Notes under the pieces: model-generated
Databases searched by the model: none
What the model was told of the DNA's origin: nothing
Seen by the model: only the letters and a program-made list of their open reading frames with translations
Made by a program: the position numbers and the translations under genes
Shown: piece after piece, positions 42,020 to 50,373 of the stretch
How positions within the stretch are numbered: the first letter of the stretch is position 1
How the letters are laid out: every line of letters starts with the position of its first letter
From: Candidatus Lindowbacteria bacterium RIFCSPLOWO2_12_FULL_62_27
Lineage (GTDB): Bacteria > Lindowbacteria > 2-12-FULL-62-27
Length of the DNA stretch: 64,000 bases
Assembly: GCA_001784175.1 (NCBI GenBank)
Contig: MFPR01000013.1
Location: 18,111-82,110 of the forward strand
Reading direction: 5' to 3'

Positions 42020-42955
42020 TTGATTTCGGCATGGCCGTTCAAGCCCTATGCCCACTATCGCGGGGAGGTGGGCGAGGGGGCGCTGTCCCGGTTGTTTGAA
42101 GCGCAGATCCGGCGGATGCGGCCGGACGACAAACGCCATACTTTCTACAGTGTCGGCAGAAAAGGCGCGCCGGGGGGCTTGGCGGCCCTCAGCCGCCTCG
42201 ACTGGGACGCAAAATATCTGAAGGCCGGCGCCGCGCGCATCGATTGGCTGATCGCGAGCGGGACCTATGAATCGCAGTTTGCGGTCAAGGAGACGCTGCT
42301 CAAGCAGATACTCAAAGCCTGCGTCGCCGCCCGCGTCCGGCATCTCTCCTGCCGCGTCGCGTCATCGGATCTGTCCGGCATTCACGTGCTCGAGCAAAAC
42401 GGATTTGTCATGGTCGACGGCATCCTGACGTTTTCGCTCGACACGCGCGGCTGGAAGCGGCCGAAACGGCAGGGCGGGTTCAGCGTCCGGCTCTGCCGGG
42501 AATCCGACATCAAACAGGTCCGCGAGATCGGCCGGCGTTCCTATATCTATGACCGGTTTCACTCAGATCCCAGGATTGCAAAAAAAGCCGCCGACCGCCT
42601 CCATGCGGCATGGGTTGAAAACGCGTGCCGGGGCAGTGCATCGGACGCCGTCGTGGTGGCGGAGGAAAAGGGCCGGATCCTCGGGTTTGTCACCTGCAAG
42701 ATCGATCCCTATTCGACGGAACACCTTGGCCTAAAGATCGGGACGATCGTCCTGGTGGCGACAGCCGGCGGCGGCCGGCACCGTGGCGTGGCACGCGAGA
42801 TGACCTACGGCGCAATCGCATGGTTCCGTGACCAGGGCTGCGACAAGGTCGAGGTCGGCACGCAGTTCCGGAACATCCCCGCCAGCCGCCTCTACGCGGC
42901 CTGCGGTTTCCCTCTCGTCGCCACCAGCCTCTCGCTCAGAAGATGGCTGGACTAA
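42020..42955 (+). CDS. Tandem GNAT-fold N-acetyltransferase
   Basis: About 311 residues. C-terminal half (about 150-311) is a clear GNAT domain of the WecD type: RLCRESDIKQVREIGRRSY, the acyl-CoA-binding region GGGRHRGVAREMTYGAI and VGTQFRNIPASRLYAACGF. The N-terminal half looks like a degenerate second GNAT domain (GLAALSRLDWDAKYL, GIHVLEQNGFV). Role: probably N-acetylation of an amino sugar made by the neighbouring DegT enzymes. The start is uncertain: TTG 42020 or CTG 41996, the latter overlapping the upstream TGA. Confidence 0.78.
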   Translation: MISAWPFKPYAHYRGEVGEGALSRLFEAQIRRMRPDDKRHTFYSVGRKGAPGGLAALSRLDWDAKYLKAGAARIDWLIASGTYESQFAVKETLLKQILKACVAARVRHLSCRVASSDLSGIHVLEQNGFVMVDGILTFSLDTRGWKRPKRQGGFSVRLCRESDIKQVREIGRRSYIYDRFHSDPRIAKKAADRLHAAWVENACRGSASDAVVVAEEKGRILGFVTCKIDPYSTEHLGLKIGTIVLVATAGGGRHRGVAREMTYGAIAWFRDQGCDKVEVGTQFRNIPASRLYAACGFPLVATSLSLRRWLD

Positions 42956-42956
42956 T

Positions 42957-44126
42957 TCAGGACTTCAGAATTTCCAACGCCACGTCCGCCACGTAGTTCG
43001 CGTCGGCGGCGGTCATGGCCGGGAAGAGCGGGAGGGAGACGATGCCGTCGTAGACTTTTTCGCAGATTGGGAAATCCCCCCGGCGGAGGCCGAAGGTTTT
43101 TTGGTAGTAGGAATGCAGGTGCAGCGGGATGAAGTGGACGCTCGCGCCGATGTTCATTTCCTTCAATTGGTCGATGAAGGCCGATCGGTCGATCCCGAAT
43201 TTCCGGAAATCGATCCAGAGCGGGTAGATGTGCCGGGCATAATCGGTCTGGCGGACCATCGGTGAAACCGGAGGGACCCTCACGCCTTCGAGCGACTGGA
43301 AGCGCCCGTCATACAGCAGCGCAAGCGTCCGGCGGATTTCGAGGAACCGGTCCAGCTTCAGGATCTGGTGCATGCCGATGGACGCCTCAACGTCCGTCAT
43401 GTTGCACTTGAATCCCGCCGCTGAAACGTCATACCGCCACGACCCTTCCGCGCTGTAACGCTTCCACGCGTCCTTGTCGATTCCGTGGAGCGAGAGAACC
43501 CGAATCCTGCCGGCGAGGTCGGCGTCGTCCGTCGAGACCGCGCCGCCTTCGACGGTCGTCATGTTTTTGGTCGGATAAAAGCTGAAGCAGGTGGCGTGGC
43601 TGAGCACGCCGATTTTTCGCCCGCGGTAGGACGACCCCAGCGCGTGCGCGGCATCCTCGATGACAAAGAGGTTGCGCCGCCTTGCGATCTCCAGGATCTC
43701 GTCCATTCTGGCCGGGTGGCCCGCGTAGTGGACGGGGACGATGGCCCGCGTCTTCGGCGTGATCTTCTCCTCGATTTTCCCCGGATCGATCGTGTAGCTC
43801 TCCTCCTCGATGTCGACCAGCACGGGTCGCGCGCCCGTGTGGACGACCGTGTTGGCGGTCGCGGCGAACGTGAAGGGCGTGGTGATGACCTCGTCGCCCG
43901 GGCCGACGCCGAGCGCCGCGAGCGACAGATGCAACGCGTGCGTGCAGGATGCGAGCGCGACGGCGTGCTTCGCGCCGACGTATTCGGCGATGCGCTGTTC
44001 AAACGTGTGGGCGCGCTTTCCCGTCGTGACCCAGCCGGAGTCGAGGCATTTCAGGACCTCCTCCTTCTCCTCATCGCCGATCATGGCGACGGCCAGCGGC
44101 AGAAAATCGGCGCGCTTGGCGATCAT
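42957..44126 (-). CDS. DegT/DnrJ/EryC1 sugar aminotransferase
   Basis: A 389-residue PLP enzyme that aminates a keto-sugar nucleotide, usually with glutamate. Motifs: GWVTTGKRAHTFEQRIAEY, VGPGDEVITTPFTFAATAN, VIEDAAHALGSSYRG and the Schiff-base lysine in FSFYPTKNMTT. C-terminal HFIPLHLHSYYQ is the usual active-site loop. Last gene of the 12-kb minus-strand sugar operon; ends two bases from the convergent acetyltransferase gene, which may acetylate its product. Confidence 0.93.
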   Translation of the reverse strand: MIAKRADFLPLAVAMIGDEEKEEVLKCLDSGWVTTGKRAHTFEQRIAEYVGAKHAVALASCTHALHLSLAALGVGPGDEVITTPFTFAATANTVVHTGARPVLVDIEEESYTIDPGKIEEKITPKTRAIVPVHYAGHPARMDEILEIARRRNLFVIEDAAHALGSSYRGRKIGVLSHATCFSFYPTKNMTTVEGGAVSTDDADLAGRIRVLSLHGIDKDAWKRYSAEGSWRYDVSAAGFKCNMTDVEASIGMHQILKLDRFLEIRRTLALLYDGRFQSLEGVRVPPVSPMVRQTDYARHIYPLWIDFRKFGIDRSAFIDQLKEMNIGASVHFIPLHLHSYYQKTFGLRRGDFPICEKVYDGIVSLPLFPAMTAADANYVADVALEILKS

Positions 44127-45097
44127 CGATAGAGATATTTGACGTTATAATAAACGTCGTCGCGGAAATCTCGAATCTGCCCGCTCCGGAAGGCCTCCGC
44201 CATCTCCCGGATGCCGTCCGCGATGGACTTCTGCGGCTTGAATCCCGTCAGCGCGGCGATCTTGTCGAAGTTGACGCGGTAGTCCCGCGCGTCCTCCATC
44301 GACGGGTGCTGCTCCACGCGCAGATCCTTGAAGATGGGGAGGAAAAAATCCGGGAGCCGCGCGATTTTGAAATTCAAGCCGTTGGCGCCGACGTTGAAAA
44401 TCTCGCTCCGGACCTGCCCCTCCTCCGCGCCGAGGACGGCGAGGATCGCGCGGGCGGCGTCCTGAACGTGGACGAAGGGCCGCCACTGGTCGCCGCCGTA
44501 GATCTGGATCCGGCCTTCGTTCACCGCGCGCGCGGTCAGATGGTTGATCACCAGGTCGAATCGCATGCGCGGGGAATGCCCAAAAAGCGTCGCGAGGCGC
44601 AGGATCACAAACGGCATCGACTCGGCCTCCTTGAACAGCACCTGCTCGGACATGATGCGGGTGCGCGCATAGAGCGAGATCGGCTCGAGCTTGGAGCCTT
44701 CGTTCAGCTCGAGATTGGAATTTGCGCCGTAGACGCTGCAGGAGGAGGTGAAGACGAGCCGTTGGATCTTGTAATATTTGCTGATCTCCACCAGGACCTT
44801 GGTCGACTCGTAGTTGGTGTTGAGCGTGTCGGTCTCGCTCAGATTGCACGCGGGATCGCCCACGATGGCGGCCAGCGCCACCACCGCGTCCCGGCCCTGG
44901 ATCGCCTTCACCACGTCGCCGATGTTGCAGATGTCGCCGGTCACCAGAGAAAATCCCGCGCGGCCGCGCAGGTCCCGCACGCCGGCGTCGCCGTAGCACA
45001 GCTTGTCCAGCACCGTCACCTCGTCGCCGCGGTCGAGCAGCATCCGGACGAGGTGCGATCCGAGGTATCCGGCGCCGCCGGTGACGAGGATTTTCAT
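44123..45097 (-). CDS. NAD-dependent epimerase/dehydratase; catalytic lysine replaced
   Basis: A 324-residue extended SDR: GGAGYLGSHLVRMLL, LAAIVGDPACN, FTSSCSVYGANS. The YxxxK motif reads YARTR, so arginine stands where lysine is expected. C-terminal end DDVYYNVKYL matches GDRRYYNIKTM of the SDR at 51482-52471, marking the two as paralogues. ATGA overlaps on both sides. Likely acts on a nucleotide sugar; the Lys to Arg change may mean altered or lost redox chemistry. Confidence 0.85.
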   Translation of the reverse strand: MKILVTGGAGYLGSHLVRMLLDRGDEVTVLDKLCYGDAGVRDLRGRAGFSLVTGDICNIGDVVKAIQGRDAVVALAAIVGDPACNLSETDTLNTNYESTKVLVEISKYYKIQRLVFTSSCSVYGANSNLELNEGSKLEPISLYARTRIMSEQVLFKEAESMPFVILRLATLFGHSPRMRFDLVINHLTARAVNEGRIQIYGGDQWRPFVHVQDAARAILAVLGAEEGQVRSEIFNVGANGLNFKIARLPDFFLPIFKDLRVEQHPSMEDARDYRVNFDKIAALTGFKPQKSIADGIREMAEAFRSGQIRDFRDDVYYNVKYLYR

Positions 45098-46131
45098 CGG
45101 CCGGGAAACTCGATGATCGCGCGGCCGGCCTTGCCCTGCTCGACGGCCTCGAGGGCGGCGTTGACGTCGTCCAGGCGAAACCGGTGCGTGATGAGTTCAT
45201 CGAGTTTGAGCTTGCCGGTCATATACAGGTCGACGTATCGCGGAAAATCCTGCGCGGGGTCGGTCGCGCCGCCCCAACTGCCGACGATTTGCTTGCCGCA
45301 GATCAGCATGAACGGATCGATCGAGATCGGCATGCCCTTGGCAAGATTCCCGATGAGAATCGCGAGGCCGCCGTCGGCACGGATCGACTGAAAGGCCTGC
45401 TCCATCGTCTCGCGAATGCCCGCGGCTTCGATCGCCACGTCCGCGCCCCGGCCGCCGGTCAGCTCCAGAACGGCCGGCACGACGTCCTGCGTTTTGGCGT
45501 TCACCACGTGCGTCGCACCAAAGGCGCGTGCAAGAGCCAGTTTGTGGTCATGGATGTCGACGGCGATGACCTTGCCGGCGTTGGTCAGGGCGGCGGCTTG
45601 GATCGCGCAAAGGCCGATGCCGCCGGCGCCGAACACCAGCACCGCGCTGCCGGGTTTGGGCCGGGCCGTATTGAAGACCGCGCCGGCGCCGGTCGCGACG
45701 GCGCAGCCGATGAGCGCGGCCTTGTCGAGCGGCATATCTTTTCGAATGGGCACGACGCGATTTTCCGCGACGACGGCCTCGTCCTGAAAGGTCGTGATCT
45801 GGCCCGCGTTGATCTTGCGGCCGCCCACGGCGTAGGCCGGCGGCGCCGCATTGATCCCGGGACCCTTGATCCACGTCAAAATCACATGGTCGCCCGCCTT
45901 CACGCGCGTGACGCCCGGGCCGATCGCCTCCACCACGCCGGCGCCCTCGTGGCCCATCGTGTGCGGCAGGAACTTGTCCGGGCCCCGGCAGCCCCGCGCC
46001 TCGGAAATCTGCGTGTGGCACACGCCGCTTGCGGCGATCCTCACCCGCACCTGCCCGTATCCGGGGTCGGCGGCGGTCAGGTCCTCCACCACGAGCGGCT
46101 TGTTCAACTCATACAAAATGGCAGCTCTCAT
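45094..46131 (-). CDS. Zinc-dependent alcohol dehydrogenase (MDR)
   Basis: A 345-residue medium-chain dehydrogenase. Catalytic zinc ligands are present: GVCHTQ, GHEGAGVVE and the cysteine in LIGCAVATGAG. The NAD(P)-binding motif is VFGAGGIGLCAIQ. The structural-zinc lobe that normally has four cysteines (after residue 90) is replaced by a cysteine-free segment (IKGPGINAAPPAYAVGG). In a sugar cluster it could oxidise or reduce a sugar alcohol/keto group. It overlaps the epimerase gene by four bases. Confidence 0.88.
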   Translation of the reverse strand: MRAAILYELNKPLVVEDLTAADPGYGQVRVRIAASGVCHTQISEARGCRGPDKFLPHTMGHEGAGVVEAIGPGVTRVKAGDHVILTWIKGPGINAAPPAYAVGGRKINAGQITTFQDEAVVAENRVVPIRKDMPLDKAALIGCAVATGAGAVFNTARPKPGSAVLVFGAGGIGLCAIQAAALTNAGKVIAVDIHDHKLALARAFGATHVVNAKTQDVVPAVLELTGGRGADVAIEAAGIRETMEQAFQSIRADGGLAILIGNLAKGMPISIDPFMLICGKQIVGSWGGATDPAQDFPRYVDLYMTGKLKLDELITHRFRLDDVNAALEAVEQGKAGRAIIEFPGR

Positions 46132-46146
46132 GACCGGATCGCCTCC

Positions 46147-47142
46147 TCAGACCTTGTGCTCATAGACCAGCGGCCGCGCCAGGATCGCGTCCCAGTTCTG
46201 CTCGACCCAGTCGATCACTTCCTGCAGGCCCCGGTCGAATGACTCCCGCGGATTCCAGCCGAGGTCCCGCATGGACTTGTTGTAGTCGAGCACGTATCGC
46301 GCGTCCTGTCCGAGGCGTTCCTCGACGGCGACGGCGCACGAATCGAAATCCTTCTTCATGAGCCGGCAGATGCGCTCCACAAGTTCCCGGATCGACAGCG
46401 AATGCCGGTCGCCCAGATGGTAGACGTCGCCCGGCTGCCCGACCTCGGCCGCCTTGATGACGGCGCGGGCCACGTCGCGCACGTGGATCCAGGTTTTGAC
46501 CGCCTGCCCGCCTCCGTGCAGCTCGAGCTTCTGGCCCTTTTTCATATAGATCACCGAGCGGGGGATGATCTTGTAGAGCTGCTGGTGCCGGCCGTAGACG
46601 TTGGTCGACCGGATAAAAATCGCCGGGAAGCCGAAATTTTTCCGAAGGGTCGTCAGATACATGTCTCCGGCCGCCTTCGACGCCGCGTAGGGCGTGCTCG
46701 GATTGTACGGCGCCGACTCATCCAGCGCCCCGTTGCAGGTGCCGTAGATTTCCGGCGTGGAAATCTGGATGAAGCTTTTCAGATATTTTTTTTCGCGCAG
46801 GCTGCTTCCCAGGGCCACGACGCCGAGCGTGTTGACCTGAAAATACCCCAGCGGCTGGTAATTGCTGAGACCGACTTCGCTCAGCGCGGCGACGTTGACC
46901 ACGTGGTCCGGATGAAACTCGTCCAGCGCCGCCACCAGCCGGTCCGGCTCGCGGTAGAGGTCGATCTGCTGGAATTTGAACTTCGGCGCCGCCCGCTTCT
47001 TGTAAGGGAGAAAAAGGTCGGAATACTCGGCCGACCGGCTGACGCCGAGAACCGTGTTGTTCGGATTTTCCAAAAAGGCGTCGACGATGTGCGAGCCGGT
47101 GAAACAGTTGCTCCCGATCACCGCGACTCGTTTGCCGATCAT
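46147..47142 (-). CDS. Nucleotide-sugar dehydratase/epimerase-like SDR
   Basis: A 331-residue extended SDR resembling dTDP-glucose 4,6-dehydratase. Rossmann motif GSNCFTGSHIVDAF (unusual cysteine and Thr), catalytic YAASK, and QISTPEIYGT where RmlB has TDE; the aspartate acid is proline here. C-terminal part (TWIHVRDVARAVIKA, YNKSMRDLGWNPRESF) is typical. It may make a 4-keto sugar or act as an epimerase or reductase; the altered TDE triad leaves that open. Confidence 0.82.
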   Translation of the reverse strand: MIGKRVAVIGSNCFTGSHIVDAFLENPNNTVLGVSRSAEYSDLFLPYKKRAAPKFKFQQIDLYREPDRLVAALDEFHPDHVVNVAALSEVGLSNYQPLGYFQVNTLGVVALGSSLREKKYLKSFIQISTPEIYGTCNGALDESAPYNPSTPYAASKAAGDMYLTTLRKNFGFPAIFIRSTNVYGRHQQLYKIIPRSVIYMKKGQKLELHGGGQAVKTWIHVRDVARAVIKAAEVGQPGDVYHLGDRHSLSIRELVERICRLMKKDFDSCAVAVEERLGQDARYVLDYNKSMRDLGWNPRESFDRGLQEVIDWVEQNWDAILARPLVYEHKV

Positions 47143-47147
47143 GGGCT

Positions 47148-48287
47148 TCAGAACGGCCCGAAAAATTGCGGTGCGGTGGGCGTCGTCATGCCGGCGATCG
47201 ACGCCTCCACGGCGGGCGGGACCTTCCCGCCCAGTCCCATCACGTCACAGGCGGCGCGGGCGATGTCGAGGGCGCCGGGGTAATATATTTTTTCCAGCGC
47301 CGACGTCGTCGGCGTCGGAACGTCCGGCAGCGTCACCCGGCGAATGGGCGCCTTCAGGGCGCCGAAACATTCCTCGGCCGCGAGCGCGGCGATTTCCGCC
47401 GAAAAGCCGCAGGTCTTCCACGCCGTGTCGACGATCACCAGCCGGCCGGTCTTGCGGACCGATTCCAGGATGAGGTTCACGTCGAGAGGCTTGATCGTCC
47501 TCGGGTCGACGATCTCCGCGTCGATGCCGGCCTCCGCCAGCGCCTGGCGCGCGCGGATGCTTTCGAAGACCATGAGCGACACGGCCACGACGGTCACGTC
47601 CTTGCCCTCGCATTTCACCACGCCCCGGCCCAGCGGGACCTTGTAGTGCCCGTCCGGCACGTCGTCTTCGATTTCGTAAAGGCGGCGATGCTCGATGAAG
47701 ATGACCGGGTTGTTGTCCTCGATGCTCGAAATCAGCAGGCCCTTGGCGTCGTACGCGGAACTCGGCATCACGACCTTGAGGCCGGGGATGTGCGCGAAGA
47801 CCGACTGCAGGCTCTGCGAATGCTGCGGCCCCTGGCCCCAGCCGCACCCGACGAGGGCGCGGATGGTGATCGGCACGCTCTGCCGGCCGCCCGAGGCGTA
47901 GCAGCGTTTGGCCGCGTGGTTGGCGATCTGGTCCATCGCGTAGAGCGTGAAATCAATCCGCTGGTGCGTCATGATCGGCCGCATGCCCGCCAGCGCGGCG
48001 CCGATGATCACGCCGGTCATGCCGTTTTCCGAAAGCGGGATGTCGAACACGCGCTCGGGGCCGAACCGCTCCTTCAGGCCGGCGGTCGAACCGAAAATCA
48101 GTTTCGGATCGTCCACGCCCTCGCCCATGATGAAGGTGCGGTCGTCCCGGGCCATCGCCTCGTGCAGCGCCTCGTTGATCGCCTGGCGGAACGCGCGCAT
48201 CCGGACGGCGTCGGAGATGTCGCCCGGCGCAGCCGGCTCGGCGTGCCGGGCGGGAACGCCGGCGCGGCGCGACACGGGAACGCTCAT
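47148..48287 (-). CDS. Alpha-ketoacid dehydrogenase E1 beta subunit-like protein
   Basis: A 379-residue transketolase-fold subunit, beta half of a PDH/acetoin-type E1. MRAFRQAINEALHEAM, FIMGEGVDDPKLIFG, DIPLSENGMTGVIIGAALAG and the C-terminal domain (RLVIVDTAWKTCGFSAEIAA) are typical. Start ATG 48287 overlaps the alpha-subunit TGA. There is no E2 lipoyl-transferase or E3 gene nearby; the setting is purely nucleotide-sugar enzymes. Antibiotic clusters such as avilamycin use E1-like pairs (AviB1/B2) to add a two-carbon unit to a sugar, a parallel worth testing. Confidence 0.9.
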   Translation of the reverse strand: MSVPVSRRAGVPARHAEPAAPGDISDAVRMRAFRQAINEALHEAMARDDRTFIMGEGVDDPKLIFGSTAGLKERFGPERVFDIPLSENGMTGVIIGAALAGMRPIMTHQRIDFTLYAMDQIANHAAKRCYASGGRQSVPITIRALVGCGWGQGPQHSQSLQSVFAHIPGLKVVMPSSAYDAKGLLISSIEDNNPVIFIEHRRLYEIEDDVPDGHYKVPLGRGVVKCEGKDVTVVAVSLMVFESIRARQALAEAGIDAEIVDPRTIKPLDVNLILESVRKTGRLVIVDTAWKTCGFSAEIAALAAEECFGALKAPIRRVTLPDVPTPTTSALEKIYYPGALDIARAACDVMGLGGKVPPAVEASIAGMTTPTAPQFFGPF

Positions 48288-49258
48288 GGCGCGTACACCC
48301 CGGCTTCGAGTTCTTCGGGCGCCGGAAACGGGCTCTCCTTGGCAAATCGCACCGCCGCAACGATCTCGGCGTCCACCTCGGCCTTCATCCGGTGGATGTC
48401 CTCCTCGCTCAAAAGGCCTTCCTCCACCAGCCGGTGCTGCAGCGTCCGGACGGGACACCGGGCGATCCACTCGTCCAGCTCCTCCGGGTCGCGCGTGACG
48501 TCACTCGACGCGCCGACGTGCTCCAGCCAGCGGTACGTCCGGCACTCGATGAGGGACGGGCCCGCGCCCCGACGCGCGCGCATGACGGCTTCGCGCATGG
48601 CTCGATAGACCTCAAGGGCATCGTTGCCGTCCACGCGCACGCCCGGCATCGCGTAGGCGTGGGCGCGCTCGTATATATTGTCCGCGCACTGGCGCTGGCT
48701 GAAGTGCGTGTAGACGGCGTAAAAATTGTTTTCGCAAACAAAGACCACCGGCAATTTTTTCAACGACGCGAAGTTCAAACTCTCGTGGAACACGCCCTCC
48801 TCCGTGCCGCCGTCGCCGAAGACCGCCACCGCTACGCGGTCCGACCGGCGCAGGCGCTCGGCCAGGCCGGCGCCGGCGGCCATCGGAATGGTGCCGCCGA
48901 CGAGCGCGGAGGTGCAGAGCAGGCCCTCGTCGGGCGCGATCAGTTGCATCGAGCCGCCCTTGCCGCGCGTGCATCCGGTGCGCTTGCCGTACAATTCCGC
49001 CATCATCGCGTTCAAATCGCCGCCCAGCGACAGATACAGACCGTGAGCGCGGTACGTACCGAAGACCGAGTCGCCCTTCGACAGATTGGCGCAGACGCCG
49101 GCGGCGACGGCTTCCTGGCCGATATAGAGATGCGTCGGGCAGCGCATTTCCTGTTCGGGATAGAGGACGGCGATTTTTTCCTCGATCCGGCGGATCCGAA
49201 GCATCGTCCGGTACAGATTTTTTTTCAGATCGGGCGTGACGGCGTCCACGGCGTCCAT
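48284..49258 (-). CDS. Alpha-ketoacid dehydrogenase E1 alpha subunit-like protein
   Basis: A 324-residue TPP-binding subunit. The TPP motif is complete: GDGGTEEG, about 20 residues, then CENN. HLYIGQEAVAAG, KGGSMQLI and TYRWLEHVGAS match the PDH/acetoin E1 alpha family. The regulatory phosphorylation sites of mitochondrial PDH are not expected. Pairs with the E1 beta gene overlapping it. Likely substrate is pyruvate, with the acetyl group delivered to a sugar rather than to lipoate, given the missing E2; that is inference. Confidence 0.9.
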   Translation of the reverse strand: MDAVDAVTPDLKKNLYRTMLRIRRIEEKIAVLYPEQEMRCPTHLYIGQEAVAAGVCANLSKGDSVFGTYRAHGLYLSLGGDLNAMMAELYGKRTGCTRGKGGSMQLIAPDEGLLCTSALVGGTIPMAAGAGLAERLRRSDRVAVAVFGDGGTEEGVFHESLNFASLKKLPVVFVCENNFYAVYTHFSQRQCADNIYERAHAYAMPGVRVDGNDALEVYRAMREAVMRARRGAGPSLIECRTYRWLEHVGASSDVTRDPEELDEWIARCPVRTLQHRLVEEGLLSEEDIHRMKAEVDAEIVAAVRFAKESPFPAPEELEAGVYAP

Positions 49259-49263
49259 GCGGC

Positions 49264-50373
49264 CTATGCCTTTCGCTTATAAAACTGCCGGATGGCCTTG
49301 CACACGGAGTCCACCTGCGCGTTCGTCAGATACTGGTGCACCGGGATCGACAGGATGCGCCCGGCGAGGCGCTCGCAGACGGGGAAATCGCCCTTGTGAT
49401 AGCCGAGCGCCAGGCTGCAGGGCTGAAGGTGGAGCGGGATCGGATAATGAATCTTGGACTCGATCCCGTGCCGGGCCAGATGCGCCTGCAATTCGTCCCG
49501 CCGGTCGCACTGGATGACGAAGAGATGCCAGGTGTGAAACTCGTGCGGCGCCTCGGCCGGGCACTCGACCACGTTCGAAAGCGCCCGGCGATACCGCGCC
49601 GCAATCTGTCGCCGCCGGCGGATGGTTTTGTCCAGGTGCGCGAGCCGGCAGTTGAGGACGGCGGCCTGGAGGGTGTCCAATCGCGAGTTCAATCCCCAGA
49701 CGGCGACCTCGTCCCTGGTCCGAAGGCCGTGGTTCCGCAGCAGCTTCATTTTTTCGCACAGCGCGCCGTCGTTCGTCGTGATCGCGCCGGCGTCGCCGGC
49801 CGCGTTCAGATTTTTCAAAGGATGCAGGCTGAAACAACCCATCACGCCAAACGATCCCGACGGCCGGTTCCGGTACAACGACCCGACCGACTGCGCGGCG
49901 TCCTCGATCACGTAAAGGCGGCGCCGCTCGGCGATTTTCAGGATCGGGTCCATGTCGGCGACGCGGCCCGTCAGATGCACCGGCAAAATCGCGCGGGTCT
50001 TCGGCGTGATCGCGCGCTCGATCCGTTCCGGATCGATGTTGAGGTCGGGCCCCACGTCGGCGAAGACCGGCCGGGCCCCGGCGAGGGCGATGCTCGAGGC
50101 CGACGCGATAAACGAGTTCGGCGCCGTGATGACCTCGTCCCCCGCGCCGATCCCGAGCGCCTTGAAGGCCAAAATCAGCGCGTCGGTGCCGTTGGCCACG
50201 CCGATCGCGTGCTGGACGCCGCACAGCGCGGCAAACCGCTTCTCAAACGCTTCGACCTCTTCGCCCAGAATGAAATTGCCCCGCGTGAGCACCCGATCCA
50301 CCGCGCGCCGCACCTCGGCGCGCATCGACTTGTGCTGCGCCGGAAAATCGACGTAGGACACGCGGGCGTTCAT
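49264..50373 (-). CDS. DegT/DnrJ/EryC1 sugar aminotransferase
   Basis: A 369-residue PLP aminotransferase: LTRGNFILGEEVEAFE, ITAPNSFIASASS, VIEDAAQSVGSLY, and the Schiff-base lysine in FSLHPLKNLNAAGDAG. KIHYPIPLHLQP is the C-terminal substrate loop. Close relative of the next gene upstream (50373-51485), with shared LHPLKNLN and GDAG motifs, suggesting tandem duplication. The ATG at 50373 shares bases with the preceding TAA (TAATG); a longer frame is noise. Confidence 0.92.
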   Translation of the reverse strand: MNARVSYVDFPAQHKSMRAEVRRAVDRVLTRGNFILGEEVEAFEKRFAALCGVQHAIGVANGTDALILAFKALGIGAGDEVITAPNSFIASASSIALAGARPVFADVGPDLNIDPERIERAITPKTRAILPVHLTGRVADMDPILKIAERRRLYVIEDAAQSVGSLYRNRPSGSFGVMGCFSLHPLKNLNAAGDAGAITTNDGALCEKMKLLRNHGLRTRDEVAVWGLNSRLDTLQAAVLNCRLAHLDKTIRRRRQIAARYRRALSNVVECPAEAPHEFHTWHLFVIQCDRRDELQAHLARHGIESKIHYPIPLHLQPCSLALGYHKGDFPVCERLAGRILSIPVHQYLTNAQVDSVCKAIRQFYKRKA

